Shown piece by piece: positions 7,445-15,111 of a stretch of DNA of 19,105 nt. Below the pieces are notes generated by a model that saw only the letters and a list, made by a program, of their open reading frames with translations, did no database searches and was not told the origin of the DNA. Location of the stretch: the NCBI GenBank assembly GCA_026391755.1, contig JAPLDN010000278.1:1-19105 (forward strand), read 5' to 3'. The position numbers and the translations under genes are program-made. The stretch is from Bacteroidota bacterium (GTDB lineage Bacteria; Bacteroidota; Bacteroidia; Bacteroidales; FEN-979). Position 1 is the stretch's first letter. Every line of letters starts with the position of its first letter.

Positions 7445-10400
7445 ATGGTTCAAGGTAAACCGAAACAAACCGGCACTTCAAGTGACCTTAAAGATGCTCT
7501 CAGGGAGGAAAAGAATGCGCATTCGCTGGCCCCGGATAAATCAGATGAAAGCGAATTCAGATTCAGGTCCATATTTGAGAATGCCGTTGTGGGCTATTTT
7601 TTTATTGATAAGGACGGGATTATCAGGGACGTTAACCCAGCCTGGGTCAATCTGTACAAGTATAATTCGAAGGAGGAGATCATTGGCCGCCATTTTGCAG
7701 AGATCCAGAAGCTTGAAGACAGGGAACTGGCCAACCGGTTCGTCGACGGCATAATGCAAGGCGAAAAGCAATACATGAGTGGTGAATTCAGCAGGCTTTG
7801 CAGGGATGGCACGATAGGATATCATGATTTCACTGCCCTGCCTGTATCTGATGGTAAAGAGGTTAAGGGAATTGAGGGCTTTATTGTAGATACTACCTTC
7901 AGAAAGCAGATTGAGGAACAATTGGAACAGAATGAGGAAAGGTTCAAGTCTCTTTTTAATACCATGTTGCAGGGTGTTGTTTACCAGGATGCCGAAGGAA
8001 AGATCATTCTGGCCAACTCCTCAGCCCAGGAACTGCTCGGGCTGAGCCTCGACCAGATACAGGGCCGTTCATTGATGGACCCACAATGGAAAGCAATTCA
8101 TGAAGATGGTTCCGATTACCCGTGGGAGGACCATCCTGCCATGATTGCATTAAAAAGCGGGAAAACAGTCACTAACGCGCTCATGGGGGTATATAATCCT
8201 CAGGCCCGATCATACAAATGGCTGCTGATAAACGCCACTCCCCTCTTCAGAAATAAAGAACAGGTACCCTACCAGGTATATACCATATTCAGTGATTTTA
8301 CCGAGCTGAAACTGGCAAATACTTCACTTCAGATGAGTGAAAAGAGGCTGATGAACCTGTACACCAATATGGGTGAAGGCGTGGCATTGCATAAGCTGGT
8401 GTTTGATGAACAGGGGGAACCTCAGAATTACAGGATAATTGGGATCAATCCACGGTTTGAACAAATAATAGGTATCAGGGAGAAAGATGTTATTGACAAA
8501 CTTGCAACAGAAGCTTATCATGTAGTAGATCCGCCTTTCTTCAAAGAGTATCTCGACGTGGTAAAAACCGGGATGCCATTTTCTTTTGAAGTCTTTTTTC
8601 CCCCATTGGACAAGTCTTTCTCAATTTCGGTATCCCCATGGGACAAGGATGGATTTGCAACTATTTTTACCGATATCACTGAAAGGAAAGGAACTGAAGA
8701 AGCTCTGAGGGAAAGTGAAAACAAGTACAGGACGATTTTTGAAAACGTCCAGGATGTGTTTTTCCAGGTCGACGCAGATGGAAAGATAATTGACATCAGT
8801 CCCTCGATACACAAGTATTCGGGTTATGAGCGGCAGGAACTGATAGGCAAACCTGTCGAGGAGGTTTATTTTAACCGGGACGACAGGGATATGATGATCA
8901 GTGAGCTGCAGGAGAAAGAACAAGTAGCTGATTATGATATAAAATTAAAAACAAAGTCAGGAGAATTAAAATGGGCCTCAATTAGTGTGCATCTGGTCAG
9001 GGATGCGGAAGGGAAGCCTGCCGGACTCGAAGGTTCATTAAGAGAAGTTACTGCCAGGAAGCAGGCAGAGGAAAAGTTACAGGAGAGTGAAGTAAAATTC
9101 AGGTCACTGGCCGAAAATTCTCCATATGCGATCATGATCTACCAGAAAGACTTCTGGGTTTATTGTAATCAGGCCGCGGAGGCGATCAGCGGATTTACTT
9201 CTGAAGAATTATATAAGCAGCATTTCTGGGAATTTGTTGCTCCGGAATACAAGGAGACAGTGCAGCAGATCGGAAAGAAGAGACAGATTGGTGACAGAGC
9301 ACCATCCTCTTATGAATTCAGGATAATCACAAAAAGCGGACAGTCTAAATGGGTGTTTCTTACTGGCAATGCAACTGTTTATGAAGGGCGGTCTGCCGGT
9401 ATCATTTCTGTCGTCGATGTCTCGGATCGCAAGCGTATGGAACTCGAGTTAAAAGCGGCTGTTGAAAGAGCACAGGAATCAGATCGCCTGAAATCGTCTT
9501 TCCTGGCCAATATGAGTCATGAAATACGCACCCCCATGAATGCTATTCTTGGATTCTCCGAACTAATAGGGCAGCCTGAAACAGACCCGCTGGAACAGGA
9601 ACGATTTACAATGATAATCAGGAATGCAGGAAAAAGATTGTTGCATATTATAGATGATATAATCGATCTTTCCAAGCTTGAAGCAAAACAGATAACAATT
9701 TCAAGGAGCCCGTGCAATTTGCTTCATCTGGTTAATACAATAGTTGAATCATTCAGGAATATGGATCTGTTAAAGAAAAAGACTGAACTCCGGCTTGTTT
9801 CTGATATTGCAGATTGTCTTCCCGGTTTAGAAGTGGATACCGATGCCGTAAGACTACAGCAGATTCTCGATAACCTGATTTCAAATGCAATTAAATATAC
9901 TTCAAAAGGAACTATAACTGTCGGGTTAAGGAGAAAGCAGGAAAATAATTCTGACTATATCGAATTCTTTGTCAAGGATACCGGAAAAGGTATTCCTTCA
10001 GACAAACTTTCGATTATTTTTGAAAGATTCCGCCAGGTTGAAGAGAACGAATACCATGAAGGATCCGGCCTGGGACTTAGTATTTGCAAGGCTTTTGCAG
10101 AACTTCTGGGGGGATATATCCAGGTTGAATCGGAGGTGGGGAAAGGAAGTATATTCACATTTACCATCCCTTTTGTCCCTTTGAATGCCGGCAGGAATCC
10201 GGTTATTTTAATTACCGGGAAAAAATCACCGGATCTGAGTAAAAAAACAATCCTGATTGCCGAGGATGAGGCGGATTCATATCTTTACCTCGAACAGTTA
10301 TTGAAAGAGACCAATGCAAAACTGTTGAGGGCAGAGAACGGTCAAACTCTCATGGAAATGATTGCCACAAGTTTACCTGACCTGCTTCTGCTGGATATCA

Positions 10401-10603
10401 ACATGCCTGGTTTGACCGGGTATGAATGTTTAATAGAGATCCGTAAAAAAGGATATCCAATAAAGGTCATAGCCCAGACCGCTTATGCCATGACTGAGGA
10501 GCGGAAACGTTTAATGGAAGCAGGCTGCAACGCTTACCTGGCCAAACCATTCAGCAAGAAGGACTTATTCGAAAGCATTGCTGAAGTATTTGGTGAGGTC
10601 TGA
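7445..10603 (+). CDS. Multi-PAS hybrid sensor histidine kinase/response regulator
   Basis: 1052 residues. Five PAS-like modules run in series, at about 38-160, 163-295, 298-418, 424-545 and 548-670. Each is introduced by an ESEx(K/R)(F/Y)RxxFEN-like linker. A HisKA domain follows with FLANMSHEIRTPMNAILGFS (His692 is the phospho-acceptor). The HATPase has N-box DNLISNAIKYT, DTGKGIP and GSGLGLSI. A C-terminal receiver domain (about 935-1050) has acidic EDE at 940-942, phospho-acceptor Asp984 in LLLLDINMPGLTGYE, and AKPF. No transmembrane segment is visible, so it senses in the cytoplasm. No DNA-binding output domain is present, so phosphate must pass to another protein. It precedes cydAB on the same strand, but an 88-nt gap separates them. 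A redox role is inference from position only. Confidence 0.93.
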   Translation: MVQGKPKQTGTSSDLKDALREEKNAHSLAPDKSDESEFRFRSIFENAVVGYFFIDKDGIIRDVNPAWVNLYKYNSKEEIIGRHFAEIQKLEDRELANRFVDGIMQGEKQYMSGEFSRLCRDGTIGYHDFTALPVSDGKEVKGIEGFIVDTTFRKQIEEQLEQNEERFKSLFNTMLQGVVYQDAEGKIILANSSAQELLGLSLDQIQGRSLMDPQWKAIHEDGSDYPWEDHPAMIALKSGKTVTNALMGVYNPQARSYKWLLINATPLFRNKEQVPYQVYTIFSDFTELKLANTSLQMSEKRLMNLYTNMGEGVALHKLVFDEQGEPQNYRIIGINPRFEQIIGIREKDVIDKLATEAYHVVDPPFFKEYLDVVKTGMPFSFEVFFPPLDKSFSISVSPWDKDGFATIFTDITERKGTEEALRESENKYRTIFENVQDVFFQVDADGKIIDISPSIHKYSGYERQELIGKPVEEVYFNRDDRDMMISELQEKEQVADYDIKLKTKSGELKWASISVHLVRDAEGKPAGLEGSLREVTARKQAEEKLQESEVKFRSLAENSPYAIMIYQKDFWVYCNQAAEAISGFTSEELYKQHFWEFVAPEYKETVQQIGKKRQIGDRAPSSYEFRIITKSGQSKWVFLTGNATVYEGRSAGIISVVDVSDRKRMELELKAAVERAQESDRLKSSFLANMSHEIRTPMNAILGFSELIGQPETDPLEQERFTMIIRNAGKRLLHIIDDIIDLSKLEAKQITISRSPCNLLHLVNTIVESFRNMDLLKKKTELRLVSDIADCLPGLEVDTDAVRLQQILDNLISNAIKYTSKGTITVGLRRKQENNSDYIEFFVKDTGKGIPSDKLSIIFERFRQVEENEYHEGSGLGLSICKAFAELLGGYIQVESEVGKGSIFTFTIPFVPLNAGRNPVILITGKKSPDLSKKTILIAEDEADSYLYLEQLLKETNAKLLRAENGQTLMEMIATSLPDLLLLDINMPGLTGYECLIEIRKKGYPIKVIAQTAYAMTEERKRLMEAGCNAYLAKPFSKKDLFESIAEVFGEV

Positions 10604-10622
10604 GCGAATTATCCTGAAGCAA

Positions 10623-10690
10623 TTTAGCATGCAGGGATGTATATTTATGTTATTTTAGCATACCGAACCTCAACTAATCAAAATTTGATT
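10623..10690 (+). promoter_or_regulatory. Repeats in the cydA upstream region
   Basis: The 88-nt gap before cydA holds the direct repeat TTTAGCAT (10623-10630 and 10654-10661), spaced by 31 bp, about three helical turns. It also holds a perfect inverted repeat AATCAAA-A-TTTGATT (10676-10690) ending one base before the ATG. No full TAnnTTTG element was found; the closest is TATTTTAG at 10651. These are candidate regulator sites for the oxidase genes. The inverted repeat has the arms of an FNR site reversed and is not an FNR box. Confidence 0.3.
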
Positions 10691-10691
10691 T

Positions 10692-12230
10692 ATGAATCAT
10701 ATTGACTTTGCGCTTGTAGACTGGTCAAGGGCCCAGTTTGCACTTACTGCATGCTATCACTGGCTTTTCGTACCGCTTACACTCGGGCTGTCCTTCATCA
10801 TTGCCTTTATGGAGACGATCTATATTAAAACAGGGAATGAAGAATGGAAACGCCTCACAAAATTCTGGATGACGATATTCGGGATCAATTTTGCAATTGG
10901 GATTGCGACCGGGCTTATCCTTGAATTTGAATTCGGCACGAACTGGTCGAACTATTCCTGGTTTGTAGGCGATATTTTCGGCGCTCCTCTCGCTATCGAA
11001 GGTATCATGGCCTTTTTCCTTGAAACAACCTTTATTGCTGTCATGTTTTTCGGATGGAATAAGGTGGGAAAGAAATTTCACCTGCTTTCTACCTGGCTGG
11101 TAGCCATAGGCAGTAACCTGAGTGCCTTATGGATTCTTGTCGCCAACGGCTGGATGCAGTTACCAGGGGGTATGAAATTCAACACTGACACGGCAAGAAA
11201 TGAGATGATCAACTTCTGGCAGGTCCTTTTTTCACCTGTTGCCATCAATAAATTCCTGCACACCGTTTCTTCAGGGTATGTGCTTGCCTCCTTATTTGTT
11301 ATTGGCATAAGCGCCTGGTTCCTGCTCAAAAAGCGCGACATCCTTTACGCTAAAAGGAGCATCATCGTAGCTGCAAGTTTTGGTTTGCCGGCTTCCATCT
11401 TCATCATGCTCACAGGGGACGGATCGGCCCGTGCGGTAGCCCATCACCAGCCCATGAAATTCGCGGCCATGGAGAATCTTTATATGGGACAGCAGAATGC
11501 GCCCCTGGCTGCTTTCGGCATCCTGAAACCGGACCCTGCAGTGCCAGGCCATAAAAAAATGGACTTCAGGTACCTTGTCGAGATCCCTGATGTTCTCTCA
11601 TACATGGCCTTCCTCAATCCGAATGCCTATGTGCCGGGCATTTATGACCTGGTTCATGGAAACCCCGCTCAGGGCATACCTTCGTATAATGAACGTATAG
11701 CAAAAGGCTTGATAGCCATCAATTCCCTTTCTGCATACAAAAAAGCCAAACTGGCCGGTAAAGACAGCCTGGCGGCTGCAAGCCTCACTACCTTCGAGGC
11801 GAATTACAAGCATTTCGGATATGGGTATTACGCGAACCGTGATGTTCATGAACTGATACCGAGCATCCCCACCAGTTTCTATTCATTCCGTATCATGGTT
11901 TTCCTCGGACTGCATTTCTTTGCACTCCTGCTGGTGGTCCTGATCCTGACAGTAAAAAACAAGATCGAAACAAAAAAGGTAATACTGTATACCGCTCTCT
12001 GGACAATCCCACTTGCCTATATTGCTTCCATGCTGGGCTGGATTGTTGCCGAGGTGGGCCGCCAGCCTTGGGTAATCCAGGATATATTGCCAACCATTGC
12101 TGCCGTTTCACAACTGAAAGCCTCTTCAGTTCAGTTTACATTCTGGCTGTTTGCTGTTTTCTTTACGGCCCTGCTGATTGCCGAGATCAGCATTATGCTG
12201 AAACAGATCAACAAGGGGTTTACTGCTTAA
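10692..12230 (+). CDS. cydA: Cytochrome bd ubiquinol oxidase subunit I
   Basis: 512 residues, usual CydA length. Subunit I carries hemes b558, b595 and d and the quinol site, and reduces O2 to water in the cytoplasmic membrane. Visible hallmarks are TACYHWLFVPLTLGLSF (His23, the ligand equivalent to His19 of E. coli), then GTNWSNYSWFVGDIFGAPLAIEG and FFLETTFIAVMFFGW with the conserved glutamates. INKFLHTVSSGYVLAS carries the b558 ligand histidine. PMKFAAMENLY has the Lys and Glu of the Q-loop quinol site. SFRIMV and GRQPWVIQ come late in the protein. It is followed 33 nt later by cydB. In an anaerobe this oxidase mostly scavenges or respires trace oxygen. Confidence 0.97.
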   Translation: MNHIDFALVDWSRAQFALTACYHWLFVPLTLGLSFIIAFMETIYIKTGNEEWKRLTKFWMTIFGINFAIGIATGLILEFEFGTNWSNYSWFVGDIFGAPLAIEGIMAFFLETTFIAVMFFGWNKVGKKFHLLSTWLVAIGSNLSALWILVANGWMQLPGGMKFNTDTARNEMINFWQVLFSPVAINKFLHTVSSGYVLASLFVIGISAWFLLKKRDILYAKRSIIVAASFGLPASIFIMLTGDGSARAVAHHQPMKFAAMENLYMGQQNAPLAAFGILKPDPAVPGHKKMDFRYLVEIPDVLSYMAFLNPNAYVPGIYDLVHGNPAQGIPSYNERIAKGLIAINSLSAYKKAKLAGKDSLAAASLTTFEANYKHFGYGYYANRDVHELIPSIPTSFYSFRIMVFLGLHFFALLLVVLILTVKNKIETKKVILYTALWTIPLAYIASMLGWIVAEVGRQPWVIQDILPTIAAVSQLKASSVQFTFWLFAVFFTALLIAEISIMLKQINKGFTA

Positions 12231-12263
12231 TTTCATTTCCGGTCATTAAAAAAACAAGATACC

Positions 12264-13436
12264 ATGTTCGAATCATTATCCCTGTTAAGCCTGCAACAAT
12301 ACTGGTGGCTGATAGTTTCCCTCCTGGGAGCATTACTGGTGTTCCTGATGTTCGTCCAGGGAGGACAAACACTTATTTATTCACTCGGAAAAAACGAAGA
12401 AGAGAGAACACTTCTCGTAAACCTTTTGGGCCGGAAATGGGAACTGACATTCACCACCCTGGTAACCTTTGGGGGTGCATTCTTTGCCTCATTCCCTCTA
12501 TTTTATTCAACCAGTTTCGGCGGAGCCTACTGGGTGTGGATGGCCATCCTCATAGCCTTCGTAATACAGGCAGTTTCATATGAATACCGTAAGAAGCCGG
12601 GGAATTTCCTGGGCCAGAAAACCTTTGAGATTTTCCTGGTGCTCAATGGTTTCCTAGGAACCTTGCTGTTGGGAACTGCAGTTGCAACCTTTTTTACAGG
12701 CTCGGCTTTTTCAGTCAATAAGATGAATCTTCTGGATCTTACTTCGGGAAACATGCCGATCATCTCGGAATGGAAAGGCCCGGCTCACGGACTTGAAGCC
12801 GCTTTAAACCCTGTTAACCTCAGCCTGGGACTTGCTGTATTCTTCCTTGCCAGGGTGCTTGCAATCCTGTATTTCATGAACCGTATAAACCATGCCACGA
12901 TCATGGAACGCCTGAAAAAGCAACTCCTTCATAATGCCATTCCGTTTCTTGTATTTTTTCTTGTCTTCGCCGGATGGCTTTTGCTTTCAAATGGGTTTGC
13001 GGTTGATCCTAAAACCGGGATTGTAAGCATGGAGCCATATAAATACCTTCATAACCTCCTGGCGTTGCCTGTTGTTGCAATCGTGTTTGTATTGGGTGTA
13101 GCAGCGGTATTACTGGGGATCATCCGTTCGGCCTTTTGTTTTGAAAAATGCCATACAAGGGGAATATGGTTGAGTGGTACCGGCACCGTCCTCACGGTTT
13201 GGGCGCTGCTTTTATTGGCGGGTTATAACCATACGGCCTATTACCCGTCGACTTATGATCTTCAAAGTTCACTAAGCATTGAAAACAGTTCGTCGAGCCA
13301 TTACACGCTTACAGCCATGAGCTATGTATCGCTCCTGGTACCTTTCGTACTGGCCTATATCTGGTATGTATGGAGGGCCATGGATAAAAAGAAGATCAGC
13401 ACCGAGGAACTGCAATCCGAGTCCCATATTTATTAA
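12264..13436 (+). CDS. cydB: Cytochrome bd ubiquinol oxidase subunit II
   Basis: 390 residues with eight or nine hydrophobic helices. The N-terminus QQYWWLIVSLLGALLVFLMF with FVQGGQTLIYSLG resembles the CydB start, where helix 1 runs into a Gly-rich turn. RKWELTFTTLVTFGGAFFASFPLFYST matches the second conserved block. It is the structural partner of CydA and carries no heme itself in most members. It lies 33 nt after cydA on the same strand, and the small membrane ORF follows 12 nt later, so all three are likely one transcript. The C-terminal tail is charged (MDKKKISTEELQSE). Confidence 0.94.
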   Translation: MFESLSLLSLQQYWWLIVSLLGALLVFLMFVQGGQTLIYSLGKNEEERTLLVNLLGRKWELTFTTLVTFGGAFFASFPLFYSTSFGGAYWVWMAILIAFVIQAVSYEYRKKPGNFLGQKTFEIFLVLNGFLGTLLLGTAVATFFTGSAFSVNKMNLLDLTSGNMPIISEWKGPAHGLEAALNPVNLSLGLAVFFLARVLAILYFMNRINHATIMERLKKQLLHNAIPFLVFFLVFAGWLLLSNGFAVDPKTGIVSMEPYKYLHNLLALPVVAIVFVLGVAAVLLGIIRSAFCFEKCHTRGIWLSGTGTVLTVWALLLLAGYNHTAYYPSTYDLQSSLSIENSSSSHYTLTAMSYVSLLVPFVLAYIWYVWRAMDKKKISTEELQSESHIY

Positions 13437-13448
13437 TACGCCTGATTC

Positions 13449-13550
13449 ATGACAGAACAGATCTTTTGGCTGATTGCATGGCCGGTATTCATACTGGCGG
13501 CCTGGTTCCTGACCAGCCTTATGGTAAAAAAGTCTGAGAAACAAGCCTGA
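13449..13550 (+). CDS. 33-residue single-helix ORF in cydX position
   Basis: Starts with ATG 12 nt after the cydB stop and reads MTEQIFWLIAWPVFILAAWF..., then TSLMVKKSEKQA. There is one hydrophobic helix (about residues 5-25) rich in Trp (positions 7, 11 and 19), then a short charged tail. Size, topology and position match the small third subunit CydX/YbgT found with CydAB in proteobacteria, which is about 37 residues with one helix and a charged tail. The sequence itself is not clearly homologous. It is shorter than usual annotation cut-offs. It ends 1 nt from the convergent arsF-like gene. The CydX-like role is inferred. Confidence 0.6.
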   Translation: MTEQIFWLIAWPVFILAAWFLTSLMVKKSEKQA

Positions 13551-13551
13551 T

Positions 13552-13974
13552 TTACTGCAGGGCTTTCTCGATCTCAACTTTTAATCCTGATCTGAAACGT
13601 TCGGGATTGCTTTGTCCGTAGTCAAAGGCAAAATGAGTAAGATCATTTTTGGTTTCCTTACCATTCCTTAGTTTCACAACATATAAAGCCTGGGAGTTGA
13701 TATCGAACCTGGCCACGGTTTTAGCCTGGGATTTGTCATCGGTATTGACGACCTGGAATTTTATGGTACCGTCTTTTACTTCTTTTGCAAAGCTGTTTTG
13801 CATCAGCCTGAGGAGGTTTTGCTCAATGGACTGGTCAATTGGGCAACGTTCCGAAGGATGGAAGTAATAGACTTCGACAAGAGTTTTCACTGCAGGGACC
13901 TTTACCTGGGCATACCCTCCGGGAGATCCGGCACACCACAACAGGATTAATACGATCAGAGATGCTTTTTTCAT
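13552..13974 (-). CDS. ArsF-like (nitrophenyl-arsenical nitroreductase subunit family) thioredoxin-fold protein
   Basis: 140 residues with a signal peptide (MKKASLIVLILLWCAGSPGG, then a likely cut after YA). The mature part opens with TLVEVYYFHPSERCPIDQSIEQ, then VKDGTIKFQVVNTDDKSQAKTVARFDI and LYVVKLRNGKE. This is the pattern I associate with the ArsF-type family of Bacteroidota ars loci. As I recall the family, the motif is YFHxxxRCxTC with a CxxC pair. Here the second Cys is Asp47, leaving Cys44 alone. ArsF with ArsE has been described as reducing nitro-aromatic arsenicals. It is 5 nt downstream of the thioredoxin-like gene, likely the same transcript, and divergent from arsR. The exact role in this organism is uncertain. 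Confidence 0.65.
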   Translation of the reverse strand: MKKASLIVLILLWCAGSPGGYAQVKVPAVKTLVEVYYFHPSERCPIDQSIEQNLLRLMQNSFAKEVKDGTIKFQVVNTDDKSQAKTVARFDINSQALYVVKLRNGKETKNDLTHFAFDYGQSNPERFRSGLKVEIEKALQ

Positions 13975-13979
13975 ATCGT

Positions 13980-14405
13980 TTACAAATTAAACCGGCGGTC
14001 AAATTCCTTCAGCAGATAGTCCTTTGATTTCACACCGACAATCCGTTTAACTTCTTTCCCGTTCTGAAATAAGATCATGGTTGGGATGCTGCGTATTCCG
14101 AATTTAGCCGCTATGGCTTTTTGCTCGTCAACATTGACTTTAGCTATGGTCACTTTATCGCCGGCTTCTTCGGCAACTTCATTCAGAACAGGGATCATCA
14201 TTTTGCAGGGCATGCACCAGGCAGCCCAGAAATCGACAAGGACCATTCCTGTTTTTATCTTATTCTGAAAATTTTGGTCAGTCAACTCCTTTACTTTTTC
14301 GCTGGACTTAACATCCTTGAGGCTTTTCATTTTCTGCCTTGCATTAAAGATAAGAATTCCTATAAGAACCACCAGGGCTGCAAGTATACTCACCGTAATC
14401 CACAT
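13980..14405 (-). CDS. Membrane-anchored thioredoxin-family protein
   Basis: 141 residues. An N-terminal helix (about residues 2-22: WITVSILAALVVLIGILIFN) is followed by a basic linker. A thioredoxin domain from about 38 has VLVDFWAAWCMPCKMMIPVL, with active site WCMPC where thioredoxins have WCGPC. Later come VDEQKAIAAKFGIRSIPTMILFQNGKEV with the cis-Pro loop SIPT. It is probably tethered to the membrane and passes electrons to a partner thiol protein. The next gene, 5 nt downstream, is the arsF-like protein. On the other side of the shared promoter region is arsR with the DsbD/CcdA-like permease. That setting suggests a thiol-redox pair. Confidence 0.92.
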   Translation of the reverse strand: MWITVSILAALVVLIGILIFNARQKMKSLKDVKSSEKVKELTDQNFQNKIKTGMVLVDFWAAWCMPCKMMIPVLNEVAEEAGDKVTIAKVNVDEQKAIAAKFGIRSIPTMILFQNGKEVKRIVGVKSKDYLLKEFDRRFNL

Positions 14406-14424
14406 ACATTAACAATTTATGCAG

Positions 14425-14432
14425 CAAAGATA
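14425..14432 (-). promoter_or_regulatory. -7 element for thioredoxin-arsF
   Basis: Read leftward, the sequence is TATCTTTG, a full match to TAnnTTTG, 19 nt from the start codon at 14405. No TTG lies at the expected -33 distance. It faces away from the arsR promoter in the same 146-nt gap. Confidence 0.5.
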
Positions 14433-14493
14433 ATAAGAAAAATCAATTAGTGATAATAAAGCGATTTAAATATTGGGTTGATCGAAGTATTGT

Positions 14494-14539
14494 TGACGTA
14501 TTAATACGTTATTTCAAAATACAACGTATATTTGCGTCA
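14494..14539 (+). promoter_or_regulatory. arsR promoter and candidate ArsR operator
   Basis: TATATTTG (14527-14534) is a full -7 consensus 17 nt before the arsR start. Around it are three ACGTAT-type half-sites. ACGTATTAATACGT (14496-14509) is a perfect 14-bp palindrome. ATACGTT (14504-14510) pairs with AACGTAT (14523-14529) across 12 nt, and the last overlaps the -7 box. Outer arms TGACG (14494-14498) and CGTCA (14535-14539) frame the whole. A repressor bound here would cover the arsR promoter and could also affect the divergent gene. The operator assignment is inferred from symmetry. Confidence 0.55.
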
Positions 14540-14551
14540 TAATTTTTCAGT

Positions 14552-14887
14552 ATGGCCTATTCCAAAACAGACTTATTCGATCCGAAACTGAGTTCCGCTT
14601 CGGTCTTGTTCAAAGCTCTTGCACACCCTGCAAGGCTGGCAATAATGCAGTACCTGGCCGAAACCAGGGTATGCATGACAGGGGATATCTGCGAGGAGCT
14701 TCCCTTAAGCCGGACTACTGTAAACCAGCATCTGAAGGAATTGAAGGATGCCGGACTGATACAGGGGACGGTGGATGGGGTGAAGGTGAATTACTGCCTG
14801 GACCCTAAAAGCATTTATGAACTGGGGAAGGTATTCAACCGGTTTTATGAGGTAGTCAATATTAAGGGCGTTTATAATTGCAAGTAA
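14552..14887 (+). CDS. ArsR/SmtB-family metal(loid)-responsive repressor
   Basis: 111 residues, winged helix-turn-helix. LFKALAHPARLAIMQYLAE opens the fold. LPLSRTTVNQHLKELKDAGLIQG is the recognition helix and start of the wing. Cysteines are at 41, 47, 82 and 110. Cys41 and Cys47 sit in RVCMTGDIC just before the recognition helix, near the position of the ELCVCDL As(III) site of classic ArsR but with wider spacing (Cys-X5-Cys). It likely represses its own promoter until As(III), Hg(II) or another thiol-binding ion is bound. It is first gene of the run leading to hgcAB. Symbol withheld because the inducer is unknown. Confidence 0.93.
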   Translation: MAYSKTDLFDPKLSSASVLFKALAHPARLAIMQYLAETRVCMTGDICEELPLSRTTVNQHLKELKDAGLIQGTVDGVKVNYCLDPKSIYELGKVFNRFYEVVNIKGVYNCK

Positions 14888-14908
14888 GAAGTTTAAACTA
14901 AATGTACG

Positions 14909-15111
14909 ATGGCAGAAGAAGTAAAAAACAATGAGGTAAAGAACCAGGAAGGCTCCGCTCACTGCGGTTGCTATTCAAACTAACCCACAAACCTCCGCCC
15001 GAGCTTGTCAAGAAGGCATGTTGTTCTTCGGGTTCAACAGCAGGTTGTGATACGACAAAGAAGGCCGGTTGCGATACCACAAAGAATTCATCCTGTTGTC
15101 CCAAAAAATAA
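14909..15111 (+). pseudogene. Cysteine-rich small ORF, interrupted
   Basis: From the ATG at 14909 the frame reads MAEEVKNNEVKNQEGS and stops at 14981-14983 after 24 residues. The cysteine-rich part is in another frame up to the TAA at 15109-15111: VKKACCSSGST, then AGCDTTKK-AGCDTTKN, then SSCCPKK. The two 24-base units coding the AGCDTTK repeat differ at third positions (GCA/GCC, TGT/TGC, ACG/ACC) plus a final K/N, which shows that this frame has been under protein-level selection. Between the halves lies a stretch of about 60 bases unlike its surroundings. The tail could only start alone from a weak TTG at 14968. Its stop shares a base with the permease ATG. An intact version would be a thiol-rich metal-binding peptide. 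Best read as damaged or mis-sequenced. Confidence 0.6.
14948..15017 (+). repeat. Putative short dispersed (REP-like) element inside the Cys-rich ORF
   Basis: The stretch is flanked by GAAGGC at 14948-14953 and 15012-15017. It contains a small hairpin CCGC-TCACT-GCGG, and near its right end GCTTGTC-AGAAGGC-like sequence that recalls common bacterial REP families. It is richer in GC than its neighbours and breaks the reading frame of the Cys-rich ORF. Boundaries are estimated, and other copies cannot be checked from this window. Confidence 0.35.

Noticed and set aside
12068..12583. Forward 171-residue ORF across the cydA-cydB junction
   Set aside because: It overlaps both conserved oxidase subunits in another frame and has no family features.
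14898..15104. Leftward 68-residue ORF with a FFVVSQPA repeat
   Set aside because: The repeat is the reverse reading of the AGCDTTK units; the synonymous changes fit the forward frame, so this is a shadow.
15069..15110. TTG start extending the permease N-terminus
   Set aside because: The extension would be read from the Cys-rich repeat DNA in another frame and is not membrane-like; ATG 15111 overlaps the stop in the usual coupled way.
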